Part shown: piece after piece, positions 38,374 to 48,468 of the stretch
How positions within the stretch are numbered: position 1 is the stretch's first letter
How the letters are laid out: every line of letters begins with the position of its first letter
Position numbers and translations under genes: made by a program
The notes under the pieces: generated by a model
Told to the model about the DNA's origin: nothing
Database searches by the model: none
The model's input: only the letters and a program-made list of their open reading frames with translations
Origin: Colwellia ponticola
GTDB lineage: Bacteria > Pseudomonadota > Gammaproteobacteria > Enterobacterales > Alteromonadaceae
DNA length: 64,000 nt
Direction: 5' to 3'
NCBI RefSeq assembly: GCF_005885605.1
Contig: NZ_SZVP01000001.1
Span: 558,001 to 622,000, forward strand

Positions 38374-40011
38374 ATGACCGCCCCAAAAAACTCAATTGAT
38401 CTGTCACAATACGGCATCAACGATGTTAACGAAGTAGTTTACAACCCATCGTACGAGTTGCTTTTTAGTGAAGAAACTAAAGCTAGCCTTGAAGGATTTG
38501 ATAAAGGCGTAGTAACTGAGCTTGGTGCAGTTAATGTAGACACGGGCATATTTACGGGTCGTTCTCCTAAAGATAAATATATTGTTCGTGATGACGTAAC
38601 TCGCGATACAGTATGGTGGTCTGATCAAGGTAAGAATGATAACAAACCAATGACGCCTGAAACTTGGGATCACTTAAAAGGTTTAGTGACTACACAACTT
38701 TCTGGACAACGTTTATTTGTTGTTGATACTTATTGTGGTGCTGATGAAGCAACACGTTTAAAAGTACGTTTTATTACGCAAGTAGCGTGGCAAGCACATT
38801 TCGTTAAAAACATGTTCATTCGCCCTACTGATGCAGAGCTTGAAAGCTACGAACCTGACTTCGTAGTAATGAACGGCGCAAAAACAGTAAATGATAAATG
38901 GCAAGAACAAGGCTTAAATTCTGAAAACTTTGTTGCTTTTAACTTAACTGAAAAAATTCAATTGATTGGCGGTACTTGGTACGGCGGCGAAATGAAAAAA
39001 GGTATGTTCTCAATGATGAACTACTACCTTCCTCTACAAGGCATAGCATCTATGCATTGTAGTGCTAACGTTGGTGAAGATGGCGATACCGCAATTTTCT
39101 TCGGCCTATCTGGCACAGGTAAAACAACGCTTTCAACGGATCCTAAACGTCAACTTATCGGTGATGATGAGCACGGTTGGGATGACAACGGTGTATTTAA
39201 CTTTGAAGGTGGTTGTTACGCGAAAACAATTAACCTAAGCAAAGAAAATGAACCTGATATCTACAATGCTATTCGTCGTGATGCGTTATTAGAAAATGTA
39301 ACTGTTGATGCCAATGGTAAAGTTGATTTTGATGATAATTCAAAAACAGAAAACACGCGTGTTTCTTACCCTATTCATCATATTGATAATATTGTTAAAC
39401 CAGTTTCTCGTGCCGGCCATGCTAAGAAAGTAATTTTCTTAACTGCTGATGCTTTTGGTGTTTTACCACCCGTAGCTAAATTAACACCTGAGCAAACTGA
39501 ATATTATTTCTTATCAGGTTTTACCGCTAAATTAGCAGGTACTGAGCGCGGTATTACTGAGCCAACCCCTACTTTCTCTAGCTGTTTTGGTGCTGCGTTC
39601 TTAAGCCTACATCCAACACAATACGCTGAAGTATTACATAAACGTATGGACGCTGTTGGCGCTGAAGCTTATCTAGTAAATACTGGCTGGAACGGTACTG
39701 GCAAACGTATTTCTATTAAAGCAACACGTGCCATTATTGATGCTATCCTAGATGGCTCTATTGATAACGCTGAAACAGAAATTGTGCCTTTATTTAACTT
39801 AGAAGTACCAAAAGCCATTGCTGGTGTTGAAGGTGATATTCTTGACCCTCGTAACACTTATGAAGATGTTAACGTTTGGAATGACAAAGCAGTAAACTTA
39901 GCACAACGTTTTGTTAAGAACTTTACTAAGTTCACTGATACTGACAATGGTAAAGCACTTGTTGCAGCCGGCCCTCAACTAGATAGCGCTAAATTAAAAG
40001 CAGTGAGCTAA
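38374..40011 (+). CDS. pckA: Phosphoenolpyruvate carboxykinase (ATP)
   Basis: The 545-residue ATP-type PEP carboxykinase converts oxaloacetate and ATP to PEP, CO2 and ADP in gluconeogenesis. It shows the kinase-1a P-loop [11 protein letters not shown] (about 244-254), the metal-binding kinase-2 stretch [12 protein letters not shown] (about 262-273), the substrate-binding [12 protein letters not shown] (about 54-65) and the adenine-site region [11 protein letters not shown] near the C-terminus. Length is typical. AGGAG precedes the ATG. It stands alone with its own strong terminator at 40064-40100 and has a codon pattern suggestive of good expression. Confidence 0.98.
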   Translation: MTAPKNSIDLSQYGINDVNEVVYNPSYELLFSEETKASLEGFDKGVVTELGAVNVDTGIFTGRSPKDKYIVRDDVTRDTVWWSDQGKNDNKPMTPETWDHLKGLVTTQLSGQRLFVVDTYCGADEATRLKVRFITQVAWQAHFVKNMFIRPTDAELESYEPDFVVMNGAKTVNDKWQEQGLNSENFVAFNLTEKIQLIGGTWYGGEMKKGMFSMMNYYLPLQGIASMHCSANVGEDGDTAIFFGLSGTGKTTLSTDPKRQLIGDDEHGWDDNGVFNFEGGCYAKTINLSKENEPDIYNAIRRDALLENVTVDANGKVDFDDNSKTENTRVSYPIHHIDNIVKPVSRAGHAKKVIFLTADAFGVLPPVAKLTPEQTEYYFLSGFTAKLAGTERGITEPTPTFSSCFGAAFLSLHPTQYAEVLHKRMDAVGAEAYLVNTGWNGTGKRISIKATRAIIDAILDGSIDNAETEIVPLFNLEVPKAIAGVEGDILDPRNTYEDVNVWNDKAVNLAQRFVKNFTKFTDTDNGKALVAAGPQLDSAKLKAVS

Positions 40012-40063
40012 TCACGCTTCTTTTATAAAGATATCGCTTTAAATAGCGAGCTTTATAAGCACT

Positions 40064-40100
40064 AAAAAAGCCAGATGTTACTTTAACAGCTGGCTTTTTT
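40064..40100. terminator. Bidirectional terminator between pckA and envZ
   Basis: AAAAAAGCCAG (40064-40074) pairs perfectly with CTGGCTTTTTT (40090-40100). An inner TGTT/AACA pair extends the stem. The T run (plus strand) and A run (minus strand) allow use by the convergent pckA and ompR-envZ transcripts. A second, weaker hairpin (TATAAAG against CTTTATA, 40024-40058) lies just upstream of it. Confidence 0.92.
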
Positions 40101-40154
40101 ATTGCCGTTTATATCGTTTGGCATAACAGAAATAAAAAATTTAAGTAAAAAAAA

Positions 40155-41483
40155 TTAAAATACAGCTCCGCTAGACTTTACTGGTAAATAAATTTTGGCT
40201 TCTAAACCACCAGATACCTTATTAGACAACTTAACCTTACCGCCATGCTTATCAACGACACGCTTAATAATAGCTAAACCTAATCCACTACCTCCCGTAC
40301 CACGCGCGGTATCTCCCTGCGTAAACGGTTGAAATAACCGGTCGATATCAGCAGTGGGGATGCCCGCACCATGATCACTGACATTAACAAAAACATAATC
40401 TTGCCCGACACCATGTTCCACGCTGCGCTCAATACCTGTAAATACGTCAATGTCATCGCTGGTATAGCGAATAGCATTTTGCACTAAATTAGCCAACGCA
40501 CGTTTTACCGCAACATGGCGCAATGGTATTTTAGGGCAGTCACTCGGGTGAAAGGTTATTGTCCTGTTATTAGGCGTTTCAATATTTAGTACTTCTTTAA
40601 CGAGTATATTTACATCACCAAGCTCTGCCTTATCTTTAGAATCGTGACGAATATAGTCAATAAACTGGTCGATAATGTTATTCATATCATCGATATCCGT
40701 TTCGATACCCTCTTTTAAAAAAGTATCTTGGTCTTGCATCATCTCGCTCGCTAAGCGAATGCGAGTTAAAGGGGTACGTAAATCGTGAGAGATACCCGCC
40801 ATAAGTAAATTACGATCGTCTTCAAGACGTTTAATACCTTTAGACATATGATTAAAAGCTTGAGTTACCGCCATAATCTCTGACGTACCTCGCTCAACCA
40901 GGGGTTCAGGAAAATTACCTCGCCCGACATTCTCTGCCGCTATCTCTAACGATTTTAACGGTCTATTAAGCTGTCTTACAAAGAGCCAGCCTCCCATAAT
41001 ACTTAATAAGCCAATGAAGGCCATGAAAAATATTAACGGTGAAAAGTTACCTTCTTCCATCCCCATTAACGGAATTTTTACCCAAAGATGTGGCGCTTGT
41101 GGAGCTCGTATCCAAAAAAGGTATTCATCACCTTGTGAGATCCTCACTTCTGCCGGTCCACCCAGTAATAGTGACATTTGCTCTGATCTATAAGGATATA
41201 AACCTGCTTCAGCTAGACCAAACTTGTAGGCATCTGCTGCATAGTAAACGCCAATACCTGTTTCGTTGTGAAATGCCTTAGCCATTTTAGGGCTCAATCG
41301 GGCATCACCAATATCAATAAAAACCACTCGTACTTGCTTGGCCAGCAGCTGATTTATCTGTTGCTGATTTGGTTCGATAACATAGAGTGCAAAAGAGATA
41401 TAAGAGACTATTTGGTTAATAAAGAGTAAAAAACTTATCAATAAAACCGTTTGACCAAAGGCACTGCGAGGTAATATTTTCAT
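40155..41483 (-). CDS. envZ: Osmolarity sensor histidine kinase EnvZ
   Basis: The 442-residue sensor kinase has membrane helices at about 9-30 and 150-172 bounding a periplasmic sensor, then HAMP (about 172-225). The DHp domain has [21 protein letters not shown] with the phospho-His at about 231. The HATPase region has [19 protein letters not shown] and [11 protein letters not shown] (about 330-430). It phosphorylates and dephosphorylates OmpR in response to osmotic stress. It starts 7 bp after ompR in the same transcript. Confidence 0.94.
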   Translation of the reverse strand: MKILPRSAFGQTVLLISFLLFINQIVSYISFALYVIEPNQQQINQLLAKQVRVVFIDIGDARLSPKMAKAFHNETGIGVYYAADAYKFGLAEAGLYPYRSEQMSLLLGGPAEVRISQGDEYLFWIRAPQAPHLWVKIPLMGMEEGNFSPLIFFMAFIGLLSIMGGWLFVRQLNRPLKSLEIAAENVGRGNFPEPLVERGTSEIMAVTQAFNHMSKGIKRLEDDRNLLMAGISHDLRTPLTRIRLASEMMQDQDTFLKEGIETDIDDMNNIIDQFIDYIRHDSKDKAELGDVNILVKEVLNIETPNNRTITFHPSDCPKIPLRHVAVKRALANLVQNAIRYTSDDIDVFTGIERSVEHGVGQDYVFVNVSDHGAGIPTADIDRLFQPFTQGDTARGTGGSGLGLAIIKRVVDKHGGKVKLSNKVSGGLEAKIYLPVKSSGAVF

Positions 41484-41490
41484 AAGGGGA

Positions 41491-42213
41491 CTACGTTAAT
41501 GTCCCATCAGGTACAAAGACATAACCTAAGCCCCAAACCGTTTGTAAATATCTGGGTTTAGCGGGATCTTCTTCAAGCATGCGGCGCAATCGTGATACTT
41601 GTACATCAATACTGCGCTCTAACGCTGAATAATCTCTTCCGCGGGCAAGATTCATTAGTTTATCGCGAGACAGAGGCTCTCTAGGGTGAGTCACTAACGC
41701 TTTAAGCACGGCAAATTCACCGCTCGTTAATGGCATACTTACGCCATCTTTTTGCATTTCTCGAGTTGCTAAGTTCAATTGATAACTACCGAAGTTAACA
41801 ATATTCTCTTCCAATGACGGTGCACCTGGCGCTTCTTGAGTACGACGGCGTAATACCGCCTTGATACGAGCAAGTAATTCTCTTGGATTAAAAGGCTTAG
41901 GCATATAATCATCAGCGCCTAATTCTAGCCCTATAATACGGTCAACCTCATCACCTTTAGCTGTTAACATCACAATAGGAATATTATTAGCGTGTTGGCG
42001 TAATCGCCGACAAATAGAAAGGCCATCCTCACCTGGTAACATTAAATCAAGTACTAACAAATGAAAGTTTTCACGTGCAAGTAAACGATCCATTTGCTCT
42101 GCATTAGCAGCACTGCGTACAGTAAAACCTTGCTCAACTAAATAGCGCTCTAGTAATGAGCGTAAACGCATATCATCGTCTACCACTAAAATTTTGGGGG
42201 TTTCTTGAGTCAT
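41491..42213 (-). CDS. ompR: Response regulator OmpR
   Basis: The 240-residue response regulator has a receiver domain (about 6-120, acidic pocket DDD at 12-14, phospho-Asp56 in [12 protein letters not shown], Lys in [11 protein letters not shown]). A winged-helix DNA-binding domain follows (about 140-236, ending [15 protein letters not shown]). The sequence is close to enterobacterial OmpR. It controls porin and envelope genes together with EnvZ. The upstream 137 bp separate it from a small secreted-protein gene on the same strand. Confidence 0.97.
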   Translation of the reverse strand: MTQETPKILVVDDDMRLRSLLERYLVEQGFTVRSAANAEQMDRLLARENFHLLVLDLMLPGEDGLSICRRLRQHANNIPIVMLTAKGDEVDRIIGLELGADDYMPKPFNPRELLARIKAVLRRRTQEAPGAPSLEENIVNFGSYQLNLATREMQKDGVSMPLTSGEFAVLKALVTHPREPLSRDKLMNLARGRDYSALERSIDVQVSRLRRMLEEDPAKPRYLQTVWGLGYVFVPDGTLT

Positions 42214-42350
42214 CTTTTATTTCACTTTGCTGGTGTTGCATCTTATATATTGACAGTGGTATTACTATAAATGATATTGCTAACAATAAGAAAATTACCC
42301 AAGTAAAAGCAGGTAAGCATTTGTTACAATTTATGTAATTTCTTAAGCCG

Positions 42351-42824
42351 TTATTGTAAATAGTGAATACTTTGCTCGGTAACACATTGGGTAAAACTTT
42401 TTTTACGCTCGTCATAAGAAAGTGAAGATACTGCCTGCCTGACCAGCTTCATTTTCTGCTGTTGTTCGATGTTAGGTAAGTGACTAAGCTGCTGTTGAAA
42501 ACAAGCAACTAAACCAAAGTTAATTGCGACGTCAGACTGCATAGTGTCTTCACCTAAACATCTATTAAGCTTTTCTGCCAAGGTATTTTTATCCATCTGC
42601 TGAATTAAAAAACTTAAGGGATAGTTAGTTTTGTCTGTTTGTCGTACTTGATTACAACTAAAAAATATATCAGCTACGGCAACAACAGGTATTAATTGCT
42701 GATGCTGAACACTAAAACGTTGTTTTAACCACTGTTGATGTGCTTCATCCTTAGCAAGCAACCAAGCTTTACTGGGTAAAGCATAAAAAAATAAAATAAC
42801 GATGGATATTAATGCCGTTTTCAT
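42351..42824 (-). CDS. Small secreted protein of unknown function, upstream of ompR
   Basis: The 157-residue protein has a signal peptide (about 1-20, cut near PSKA-WLL). The mature part is helix-rich and polar and has four cysteines (in FFSCNQ, LNRCLGED, LVACFQQ and FTQCVTEQ) that could form two disulfides in the periplasm. I do not recognise the family. It lies on the same strand upstream of ompR with a 137-bp gap, so it could be co-transcribed with ompR-envZ or be a separate gene. No catalytic motif is visible. Confidence 0.7.
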   Translation of the reverse strand: MKTALISIVILFFYALPSKAWLLAKDEAHQQWLKQRFSVQHQQLIPVVAVADIFFSCNQVRQTDKTNYPLSFLIQQMDKNTLAEKLNRCLGEDTMQSDVAINFGLVACFQQQLSHLPNIEQQQKMKLVRQAVSSLSYDERKKSFTQCVTEQSIHYLQ

Positions 42825-42849
42825 AAAAACCCGCTTTGGTAATGGCTAA

Positions 42850-43170
42850 TACCATTTCGTATAAAGAAGTCACCACTTAGCATTCCATGGACGACATTAG
42901 AACAAATAAAATTGATGAGGATATAGTTATTCTACATCGAATAAATGTTGTGACGTTATCATGGTGCCCATGTATTCCCAAAGGGCCAGTACCTAATAAA
43001 AGGCAAAGGCTTATATGCATCGTTATTGATTTTGAAAAGAACGCTACCGGAGGTAGCTTATTAGAGAATGCAGAACGTACATTCTCCTGAGTACCCTTCT
43101 CTACAATCAATGCCTTGCCTCTAAACCTTTACATTCTGGCTAAGAGATAACTTTCTTATACGGATTAGTA
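42850..43170. mobile_element. MITE-like element, copy B
   Basis: The 321-bp relative of the element at 29591-29865 has imperfect inverted ends: TACCATTTCGTATAAAGAAG at the left against TACTAATCCGTATAAGAAAG read inward from the right. It shares AGTACCTAATAAAAGGCAAA, CGTTATTGATTTT and CAATCAATGCCTTGCCTCTA with copy A and has about 45 extra bases in the core, including the hairpin GCTACCGGAGGTAGC (43042-43056). It fills most of the 482-bp gap between the secreted-protein gene and the thioredoxin gene. Two overlapping ORFs within it on opposite strands are by-products of its inverted-repeat structure. Confidence 0.8.
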
Positions 43171-43306
43171 TAATAATCTTCAAATTATAAAGTCAGAATA
43201 TTGTGCATGACAACACAAGTTAAGTATAGTGACCTTAATTATGTAAAACTGTGTAAAATTACGTGAAATTATGTATCAAACACTCATTCGTGGCCTAAGG
43301 AATAGC

Positions 43307-43786
43307 ATGGCAAACTTAGTAAAAACTTTAAAAAATATATTATTAATAACAATAACGTTACTGCTTACCTGTAAAGATGTACTAGCAAATGATCCAAACA
43401 ATGAGTTTGAGCAAGCAATGGAGCAATACAAGGGCAAAGTTGTTTATGTAGATTTTTGGGCTTCGTGGTGTGCCCCTTGTCGAGAATCGTTCCCTTGGAT
43501 GAACACCATGCAAGCAAATCATCAAGCACAAGGCTTTGTTATATTAAGTATCAACTTAGATGCACAACCAACATTAGCGGATGAATTTTTAGAGCAAACA
43601 CCCGCTAACTTTGGCATTATTTTTGATTCTAAAGGCTTACTCGCCAAGCGCTTTAAGCTAAAAGGTATGCCAAGCAGTTACTTATTTAATCGTAACGGAA
43701 AACTTATTAGCACCCATACAGGGTTCAATGCGACCAAGCAGAAAAAATATGAGCAAGAAATATTACAAGCACTGGTCAGAGAATAA
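43307..43786 (+). CDS. TlpA-like thiol-disulfide oxidoreductase
   Basis: The 159-residue protein has start ATG 43307, chosen for AAGGA about 7 bases upstream and because it gives a proper signal peptide or anchor (about 1-27). An ATG at 43271 lacks a ribosome binding site. The thioredoxin fold has active-site WCAPC (in FWASWCAPCRESFPWM, about 50-65) and the cis-proline loop GMPSSYLF. It should act in the periplasm as a reductase or oxidase of disulfides, in the TlpA/ResA group. It follows MITE copy B and converges on mscS. The partner protein is unknown. Confidence 0.87.
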   Translation: MANLVKTLKNILLITITLLLTCKDVLANDPNNEFEQAMEQYKGKVVYVDFWASWCAPCRESFPWMNTMQANHQAQGFVILSINLDAQPTLADEFLEQTPANFGIIFDSKGLLAKRFKLKGMPSSYLFNRNGKLISTHTGFNATKQKKYEQEILQALVRE

Positions 43787-43817
43787 ACTAACTTACTAGC
43801 AATGCTACTATCAATGC

Positions 43818-43885
43818 TACTAAATATATTCCCCTCTCAGCTGCCAAAGACGAGTTGAGAGGGGAATAACTTAATAGACTTAGTC
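43818..43885. mobile_element. MITE relic or solo ends with a 12-bp perfect hairpin
   Basis: This 68-bp sequence resembles the two ends of MITE copy A joined without a core. ATTCCCCTCTCA (43828-43839) and TGAGAGGGGAAT (43856-43867) pair exactly, and the flank GGGAATAACTTAATAGACTT copies the right end of copy A with few changes. It lies between the convergent thioredoxin and mscS genes, where the hairpin may also act as a transcription stop. The short direct repeat CAATGCTACT precedes it. Confidence 0.6.
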
Positions 43886-43954
43886 TAACTTACCCCTAAA
43901 ATACATAGGTTAAAATAACAGCCATGCTAAAGCATCGTTATACCAGCGAGAAGC

Positions 43955-44785
43955 TTAAGCCTGAACAACCTCTTCTTTTTTTACTTGTAAAGATAAATGT
44001 GGATAAGGAATTTCGATATCAGCGTCATCGAAGGCTCCTTTAATTTTTTCTAGTAAATCACGGTGTAAAGTCCAGTAATCTGCAGAATTAACCCAAGGAC
44101 GTACAACAAAATTAATTGAGCTTTCCCCTAATTCTTGCACACCAATAACAACCTCTTGATCTTTTAATACCAGTTCGTGTTCACTGGTCAGTTTAGTCAA
44201 AATAGCTTTAGTTTTTGATAAGTCAGCGTCATAACTTACGCCAATGACTAAATCTAAGCGGCGCGTTGGTTTGGTTGAAAAGTTAGTAATAGTACTCGAC
44301 GTTATTTTACCATTAGGAATGATTACCGCTTTGTTGTCGCCTGTTCGTAACTTTGATGAAAAAATATTAATTTCTTCAACAATACCTGAAATACCGGCAA
44401 CATCGATAAAGTCACCACTTTTAAAAGGTTTTAACACAATAAGTAGCACACCTGACGCAAAGTTAGATAAAGAGCCTTGTAACGCTAAACCAACCGCTAA
44501 ACCTGCAGCACCAACAATAGCCACTAGCGATGAGGTATTAAAACCTAAATGCGATATTGCCGCGATGATGGCAACAAAAAAGACAATACCATAGGCAATA
44601 CTGCCAACAAAGCTAATAACAGCCGCATCAACTTTTTTGTGTTTAAGCATTTTACTAATGCCTTTACGGACAAGTTTTGCAACCCATTTACCAATAATAA
44701 TGATTGCAATCGCAACCGCAAAATCTATGACAAATTGTAGTAATTTAGTCTCATTTTGTGCAAACCACTCAAGAATTATATCCAT
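43955..44785 (-). CDS. Small-conductance mechanosensitive channel, MscS family
   Basis: The 276-residue channel has three membrane helices (about 15-35, 58-80 and 84-110). TM3 carries the Gly/Ala-packed pore sequence VGAAGLAVGLALQGSLSNFA, followed by the beta domain signature GDFIDVAGISGIVEEINIF and the C-terminal alpha/beta domain. It opens under membrane tension to release solutes on hypo-osmotic shock. Length is close to that of E. coli MscS (286). It is monocistronic. It lies beside ompR-envZ, another osmotic response gene pair. Confidence 0.93.
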   Translation of the reverse strand: MDIILEWFAQNETKLLQFVIDFAVAIAIIIIGKWVAKLVRKGISKMLKHKKVDAAVISFVGSIAYGIVFFVAIIAAISHLGFNTSSLVAIVGAAGLAVGLALQGSLSNFASGVLLIVLKPFKSGDFIDVAGISGIVEEINIFSSKLRTGDNKAVIIPNGKITSSTITNFSTKPTRRLDLVIGVSYDADLSKTKAILTKLTSEHELVLKDQEVVIGVQELGESSINFVVRPWVNSADYWTLHRDLLEKIKGAFDDADIEIPYPHLSLQVKKEEVVQA

Positions 44786-45086
44786 TATGTTAACCTTTCA
44801 CTTATGATAAATATGGTGTTGTAGACTAGCAGTATATAGTAACTTTTTTTAAGGATATAGCATTAATACACGACAGTATCTCGTCGTGAAATATCAACAG
44901 ATGCTTAACAAAAAATTTTGCAAATGTTATGCTCACTTTGCTAGATAATAGCCAGCTGTACTTTCTATACGGCATTAATGGTATACGACATCATATGGGC
45001 TGTGTTATTTACAATGATTATCAAGCATCAAGTGCTCTCTTAAAAAATACTTATAACGCATCACTCAATAAGGAACGCCCTACATT
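44786..45086. promoter_or_regulatory. Divergent intergenic region between mscS-type gene and DUF748 gene
   Basis: This 301-bp AT-rich region must hold both promoters. It contains a small hairpin, CACGAC and GTCGTG, at about 44868-44890. No ORF or known regulatory RNA was recognised. AAGGAA about 12 bases before 45087 serves the DUF748 gene. Confidence 0.4.
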
Positions 45087-47651
45087 ATGACAAGTCTGCT
45101 ATCTTTTTTTACCCACAAATTTTTTAAGATATTATTAGCCTTGTACATAGGTGTTTTTCTTCTTATTTGGCTAATTTCCTCACCGTTAATTAAGTACTTT
45201 ATTACCCCTGAACTGACCGCCCAGCAATTACATTTATCTGATAACGCTAGCATACGTTTTAACCCGTTTTTAATGCGATTAACACTAAATGATATTAACC
45301 TAGTGAGTACAAAAACAACGCCAGAAAAAAGTGTTTTTACCTTAGCAAATATGGAAGTGCAGGTTGCCTTATGGCAGCTCGCTTTTAATAAAATTGTATT
45401 GAGTAAATTATTAATTGAGCAAGGGTCGCTAAACATTAGCCAACACAATAGCAAACTAGTGATTGCGGGCATTGAAATAGACAACTCGGCTGAAGAACCT
45501 CAACTAACGGCAGAGCCGGTAGTAGAAAAAAAACCGACTGAAACTATTGAGCAATCAAGCAGTAGTTTTCCTTATCAATTACTGTTACCTCATTTTTCGT
45601 TAAGTCAGTTTACTATCGATATAGAGATGGATACTGAGCAGCAAAAACATAAAAGCCATCAAATAAAAATTGAGCAGCTAATACTAAGTCAAGTAAGCGC
45701 TACTGAAACACAGCAACAAGCTAAGTTAGCGTTAAACACCTTAATTGATAATACGCATTTATCTCTCACCGCTGACACCAAATTAACACTTGGCAAAGGC
45801 GATATAAATAGTCGTATCGCCTTAAAAAACTATCCTATTGAAAAGTTAGCTAGCTACGTTAAAGATCTCACTGAGTTAAAAGGCTCGCTTTCTTTTAAGA
45901 GTCAGCAAACAATTACCTTAGCAGAGCAAAGTATCAATTTGACTATGCAAAACGCCAACTTAACCTTACAAGATTTTTTAGCTGGGCTAGAGCACCAGCA
46001 ATTTACCCTCAAGGAGCTGGAGTATAACTTTACCGACTTAGCGATTAGCATAGAAGATAGCGCACTAACTCACTTAACAGGTGCCAGTAATATTAAGCTT
46101 ATTGATGCTGTAGTTACCGACAAAGTCAGTAAAGATAATGTGGTCGCTTTTAATCAACTTAGTGTTAATGATATTCGCTTTATTTTAGATGAAGCACCTA
46201 GTATAGATATTGCTAATGTTAAGCTAGATGAGTTCATGTTTTCTAAAAAAGCGGCATTGAGTGCTGCTGAAGCTGAAAAAAACATTAATAAAATCAATGA
46301 GCGTGCTGAAAAAGACGGTCTTGATATTGCTGCACAAGAAATTGTGAAATTACCACCGGTAGTGCAGTTAAAGCAGTTAATGATAGATGAACTACATATT
46401 CACGAAAAAAGTATTACCGTCAATAATATTATTTTTGATACCTTAACAGGTGGCATAATTGTTAACGAGAAAAAGGCTATTGCGAATTTAATCGCTTTGA
46501 CCAATGACGCTGATGCACAGATGACACCAGAAGCAGCAACGCCAGTAACAAAAGACAGCCCACAAGTGGTTAAAAAAGCGGCTAATGCTAATGATATTAA
46601 CGTAAGCGATGATAATTTTATCTTTAGCTTCAAGGAATTACGCTTTATTAATAACAATTCCTTTAGCTTTACTGACTTTAGTGTTGACCCTATTTATCAA
46701 CGGACACTATTTTTAGACACACTCACCGTCGGCGCTTTAAGTAATAAAGTTGAACATAAGCAAGTAAAAACGCCTTTTACCTTTGCTGGTCGTAGTAACA
46801 AGTACGCTAAAATTAACCTAGTGGGTTACCTGCAACCTTTTGCACAACAACCGACGTACCATGCGAAAGGGGATTTTAAAGAGTTTTCATTACCCGCGCT
46901 TTCTTCCTACTTAAAAGCCTCTACTGGTGTTGAAGTTAAAACAGGTCAACTAAACACAGCTTTAGACTTAACGCTAACCGCTGATCAACTCAAAGGAAAT
47001 ATTGTCGTGCTATTAGAAGCCTTGGAGACTGGCTTAGTCGATAGTGAAGAAGCGGGTAGCCTAATTGACCAAGGAGCTTTACCGTTAAATGTGGCTATTG
47101 GCATGTTAAAGGATAGAGAGGGTAATGTAGAGCTTGACGTACCAATTAGCGGCTCTACCTCAGATCCAAAATTTGGCTTCAGTAGCATTATTACCTTAAT
47201 CACCAAAAAAGCCATTATATCGGCAACACAAGAGTATTTGCTAACCACTTTTGTGCCTTATGCAAACATAGTGTCTATCGCAATAACGGCCGGTGAAATA
47301 GCCTTAAAGCTGCGTTTTGATGATGTGGAGTATAAGGTAGAACAGGTGACGCCCGATGAGTATCAAAGGGCTTATTTGAAAGACTTCATTGCTTTGATGA
47401 AAGACAAAGAAAAAACTCGCGTAACCCTTTGTGCGATAAGCACTCCTGAAGATATTGGTCTTCCTGCAGGGGTTGCTGTAAAAAATAAAGCAGATATAAA
47501 ACGTTTACTTGATTTAGGTGAACAACGTGAACATGCCTTTAAAGATCATTTAGTTGAGCAAGGTAACATTGAATCATCACGTATTTTATTATGCAAACCG
47601 CAGATAGACAGCAGTAAAGGCGCAATACCACGCATCGCTATTTCGGTTTAG
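45087..47651 (+). CDS. DUF748 (AsmA-like) domain protein
   Basis: The 854-residue protein has an N-terminal membrane anchor (about 8-32) and a long periplasmic part built of repeated beta-rich segments of the AsmA/DUF748 type. These include GYLQPFAQQPTYHAKGDFKEFSLPALSSYL and the C-terminal LPLNVAIGMLKDREGNVELDVPISG-SDPKFGF signature. Such proteins are thought to help lipids or outer-membrane components cross the periplasm. The function of this one is not known. It is followed 70 bp later by a potassium channel gene in the same direction. An Ala/Glu/Lys-rich stretch (about 390-420) is probably helical. Confidence 0.85.
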   Translation: MTSLLSFFTHKFFKILLALYIGVFLLIWLISSPLIKYFITPELTAQQLHLSDNASIRFNPFLMRLTLNDINLVSTKTTPEKSVFTLANMEVQVALWQLAFNKIVLSKLLIEQGSLNISQHNSKLVIAGIEIDNSAEEPQLTAEPVVEKKPTETIEQSSSSFPYQLLLPHFSLSQFTIDIEMDTEQQKHKSHQIKIEQLILSQVSATETQQQAKLALNTLIDNTHLSLTADTKLTLGKGDINSRIALKNYPIEKLASYVKDLTELKGSLSFKSQQTITLAEQSINLTMQNANLTLQDFLAGLEHQQFTLKELEYNFTDLAISIEDSALTHLTGASNIKLIDAVVTDKVSKDNVVAFNQLSVNDIRFILDEAPSIDIANVKLDEFMFSKKAALSAAEAEKNINKINERAEKDGLDIAAQEIVKLPPVVQLKQLMIDELHIHEKSITVNNIIFDTLTGGIIVNEKKAIANLIALTNDADAQMTPEAATPVTKDSPQVVKKAANANDINVSDDNFIFSFKELRFINNNSFSFTDFSVDPIYQRTLFLDTLTVGALSNKVEHKQVKTPFTFAGRSNKYAKINLVGYLQPFAQQPTYHAKGDFKEFSLPALSSYLKASTGVEVKTGQLNTALDLTLTADQLKGNIVVLLEALETGLVDSEEAGSLIDQGALPLNVAIGMLKDREGNVELDVPISGSTSDPKFGFSSIITLITKKAIISATQEYLLTTFVPYANIVSIAITAGEIALKLRFDDVEYKVEQVTPDEYQRAYLKDFIALMKDKEKTRVTLCAISTPEDIGLPAGVAVKNKADIKRLLDLGEQREHAFKDHLVEQGNIESSRILLCKPQIDSSKGAIPRIAISV

Positions 47652-47721
47652 TCTTTATCACCACTGTGGTTAGGTTGAGCTTTAAGCAGTAAAATTATTT
47701 CGAAATAAAAGAGAAACATTT

Positions 47722-48468
47722 GTGAAAATAATGACACGTGAAGATAATTTTATTTATCTAACTTGCGCCTTAACTCTCTTGTTACTAGGTACCGCCTTAG
47801 CACAGCAATTTTTTGATGGAACTGCACAACGTTTAGTGCAATCGGCCACCACAGTAACCCTGTTAGTAGCGGTTTGGGGCGTAGATTCAAAGGAATTTGT
47901 TTTACGAAAAACCTTTATTTTTCCTATTGCGGTTGTCGTCTTTTCATTAGCTAGTGCTTGGCTTGATAATGCCGGCTTTGATCAATTATATTTATTGTTA
48001 TTACTTAGCTTCTTAATTTCGAGTGCGTTACGTACCATGAAACAGGTGATGTTTACCGGTGATATCGATATTAATAAAATATTAGGCGCTATTTGTTTAT
48101 ACTTATTAATAGGTCTTATTTGGGCGGTACTCTATACCCTAGTACAACTGACCTTACCGGGAGCTTTTGCAAACATTACCGCTAATAACGAATGGTTTAC
48201 GTTATTCCCTGATTTTATTTACTTCTCCTTTGTTACTATAACGACTTTAGGGTTTGGCGATATTTCACCGCTGTTTCCTATCTCACGATTTTTTGTTTAT
48301 TGTGAAGCCGTTGTTGGACAATTATATTTAGCTATTTTAGTCGCTAGCTTAGTTGGCTCGCATATGAGCAGCTTCGGTCCAAACAATCGTCGTTCTAAAA
48401 GGAGTCAAGTTTTAGCTGAAACTATGGCTAAAAATAAAATCGACATTAAAGTTAAAGATAAGGGTTAA
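47722..48468 (+). CDS. Potassium channel family protein (ion-channel pore domain)
   Basis: The 248-residue membrane protein has about four N-terminal helices and a C-terminal pore module (TM, pore loop TITTLGFGDISP with selectivity filter TLGFGD about residues 175-180, TM). The filter has Phe in place of the more common Tyr of GYGD, a known variant. No RCK/TrkA domain follows, only a short basic tail. It starts either at the GTG 47722 (GAG about 8 bases upstream) or the ATG at 47731. The 3' end overlaps the decayed ddh gene on the other strand. It probably conducts potassium. Gating is unknown. Confidence 0.85.
   Translation: MKIMTREDNFIYLTCALTLLLLGTALAQQFFDGTAQRLVQSATTVTLLVAVWGVDSKEFVLRKTFIFPIAVVVFSLASAWLDNAGFDQLYLLLLLSFLISSALRTMKQVMFTGDIDINKILGAICLYLLIGLIWAVLYTLVQLTLPGAFANITANNEWFTLFPDFIYFSFVTITTLGFGDISPLFPISRFFVYCEAVVGQLYLAILVASLVGSHMSSFGPNNRRSKRSQVLAETMAKNKIDIKVKDKG

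Noticed and set aside
42253-42281. TTGACA with a 17-base spacer to GATATT on the plus strand upstream of ompR
   Set aside because: No plus-strand gene follows; the region faces the ompR and secreted-protein genes on the minus strand, so the match is probably chance in AT-rich DNA.
42877-43110. Opposed ORFs (77 and 67 codons) in the gap before the thioredoxin gene
   Set aside because: Both lie inside the MITE-like element and mirror each other through its inverted repeats; neither has a start signal or a recognisable product, and copy A does not keep the frames.
47722-48468. GFGD in place of GYGD in the channel filter as an anomaly
   Set aside because: Phe at this position is a known natural variant in potassium channels and does not by itself imply altered selectivity.
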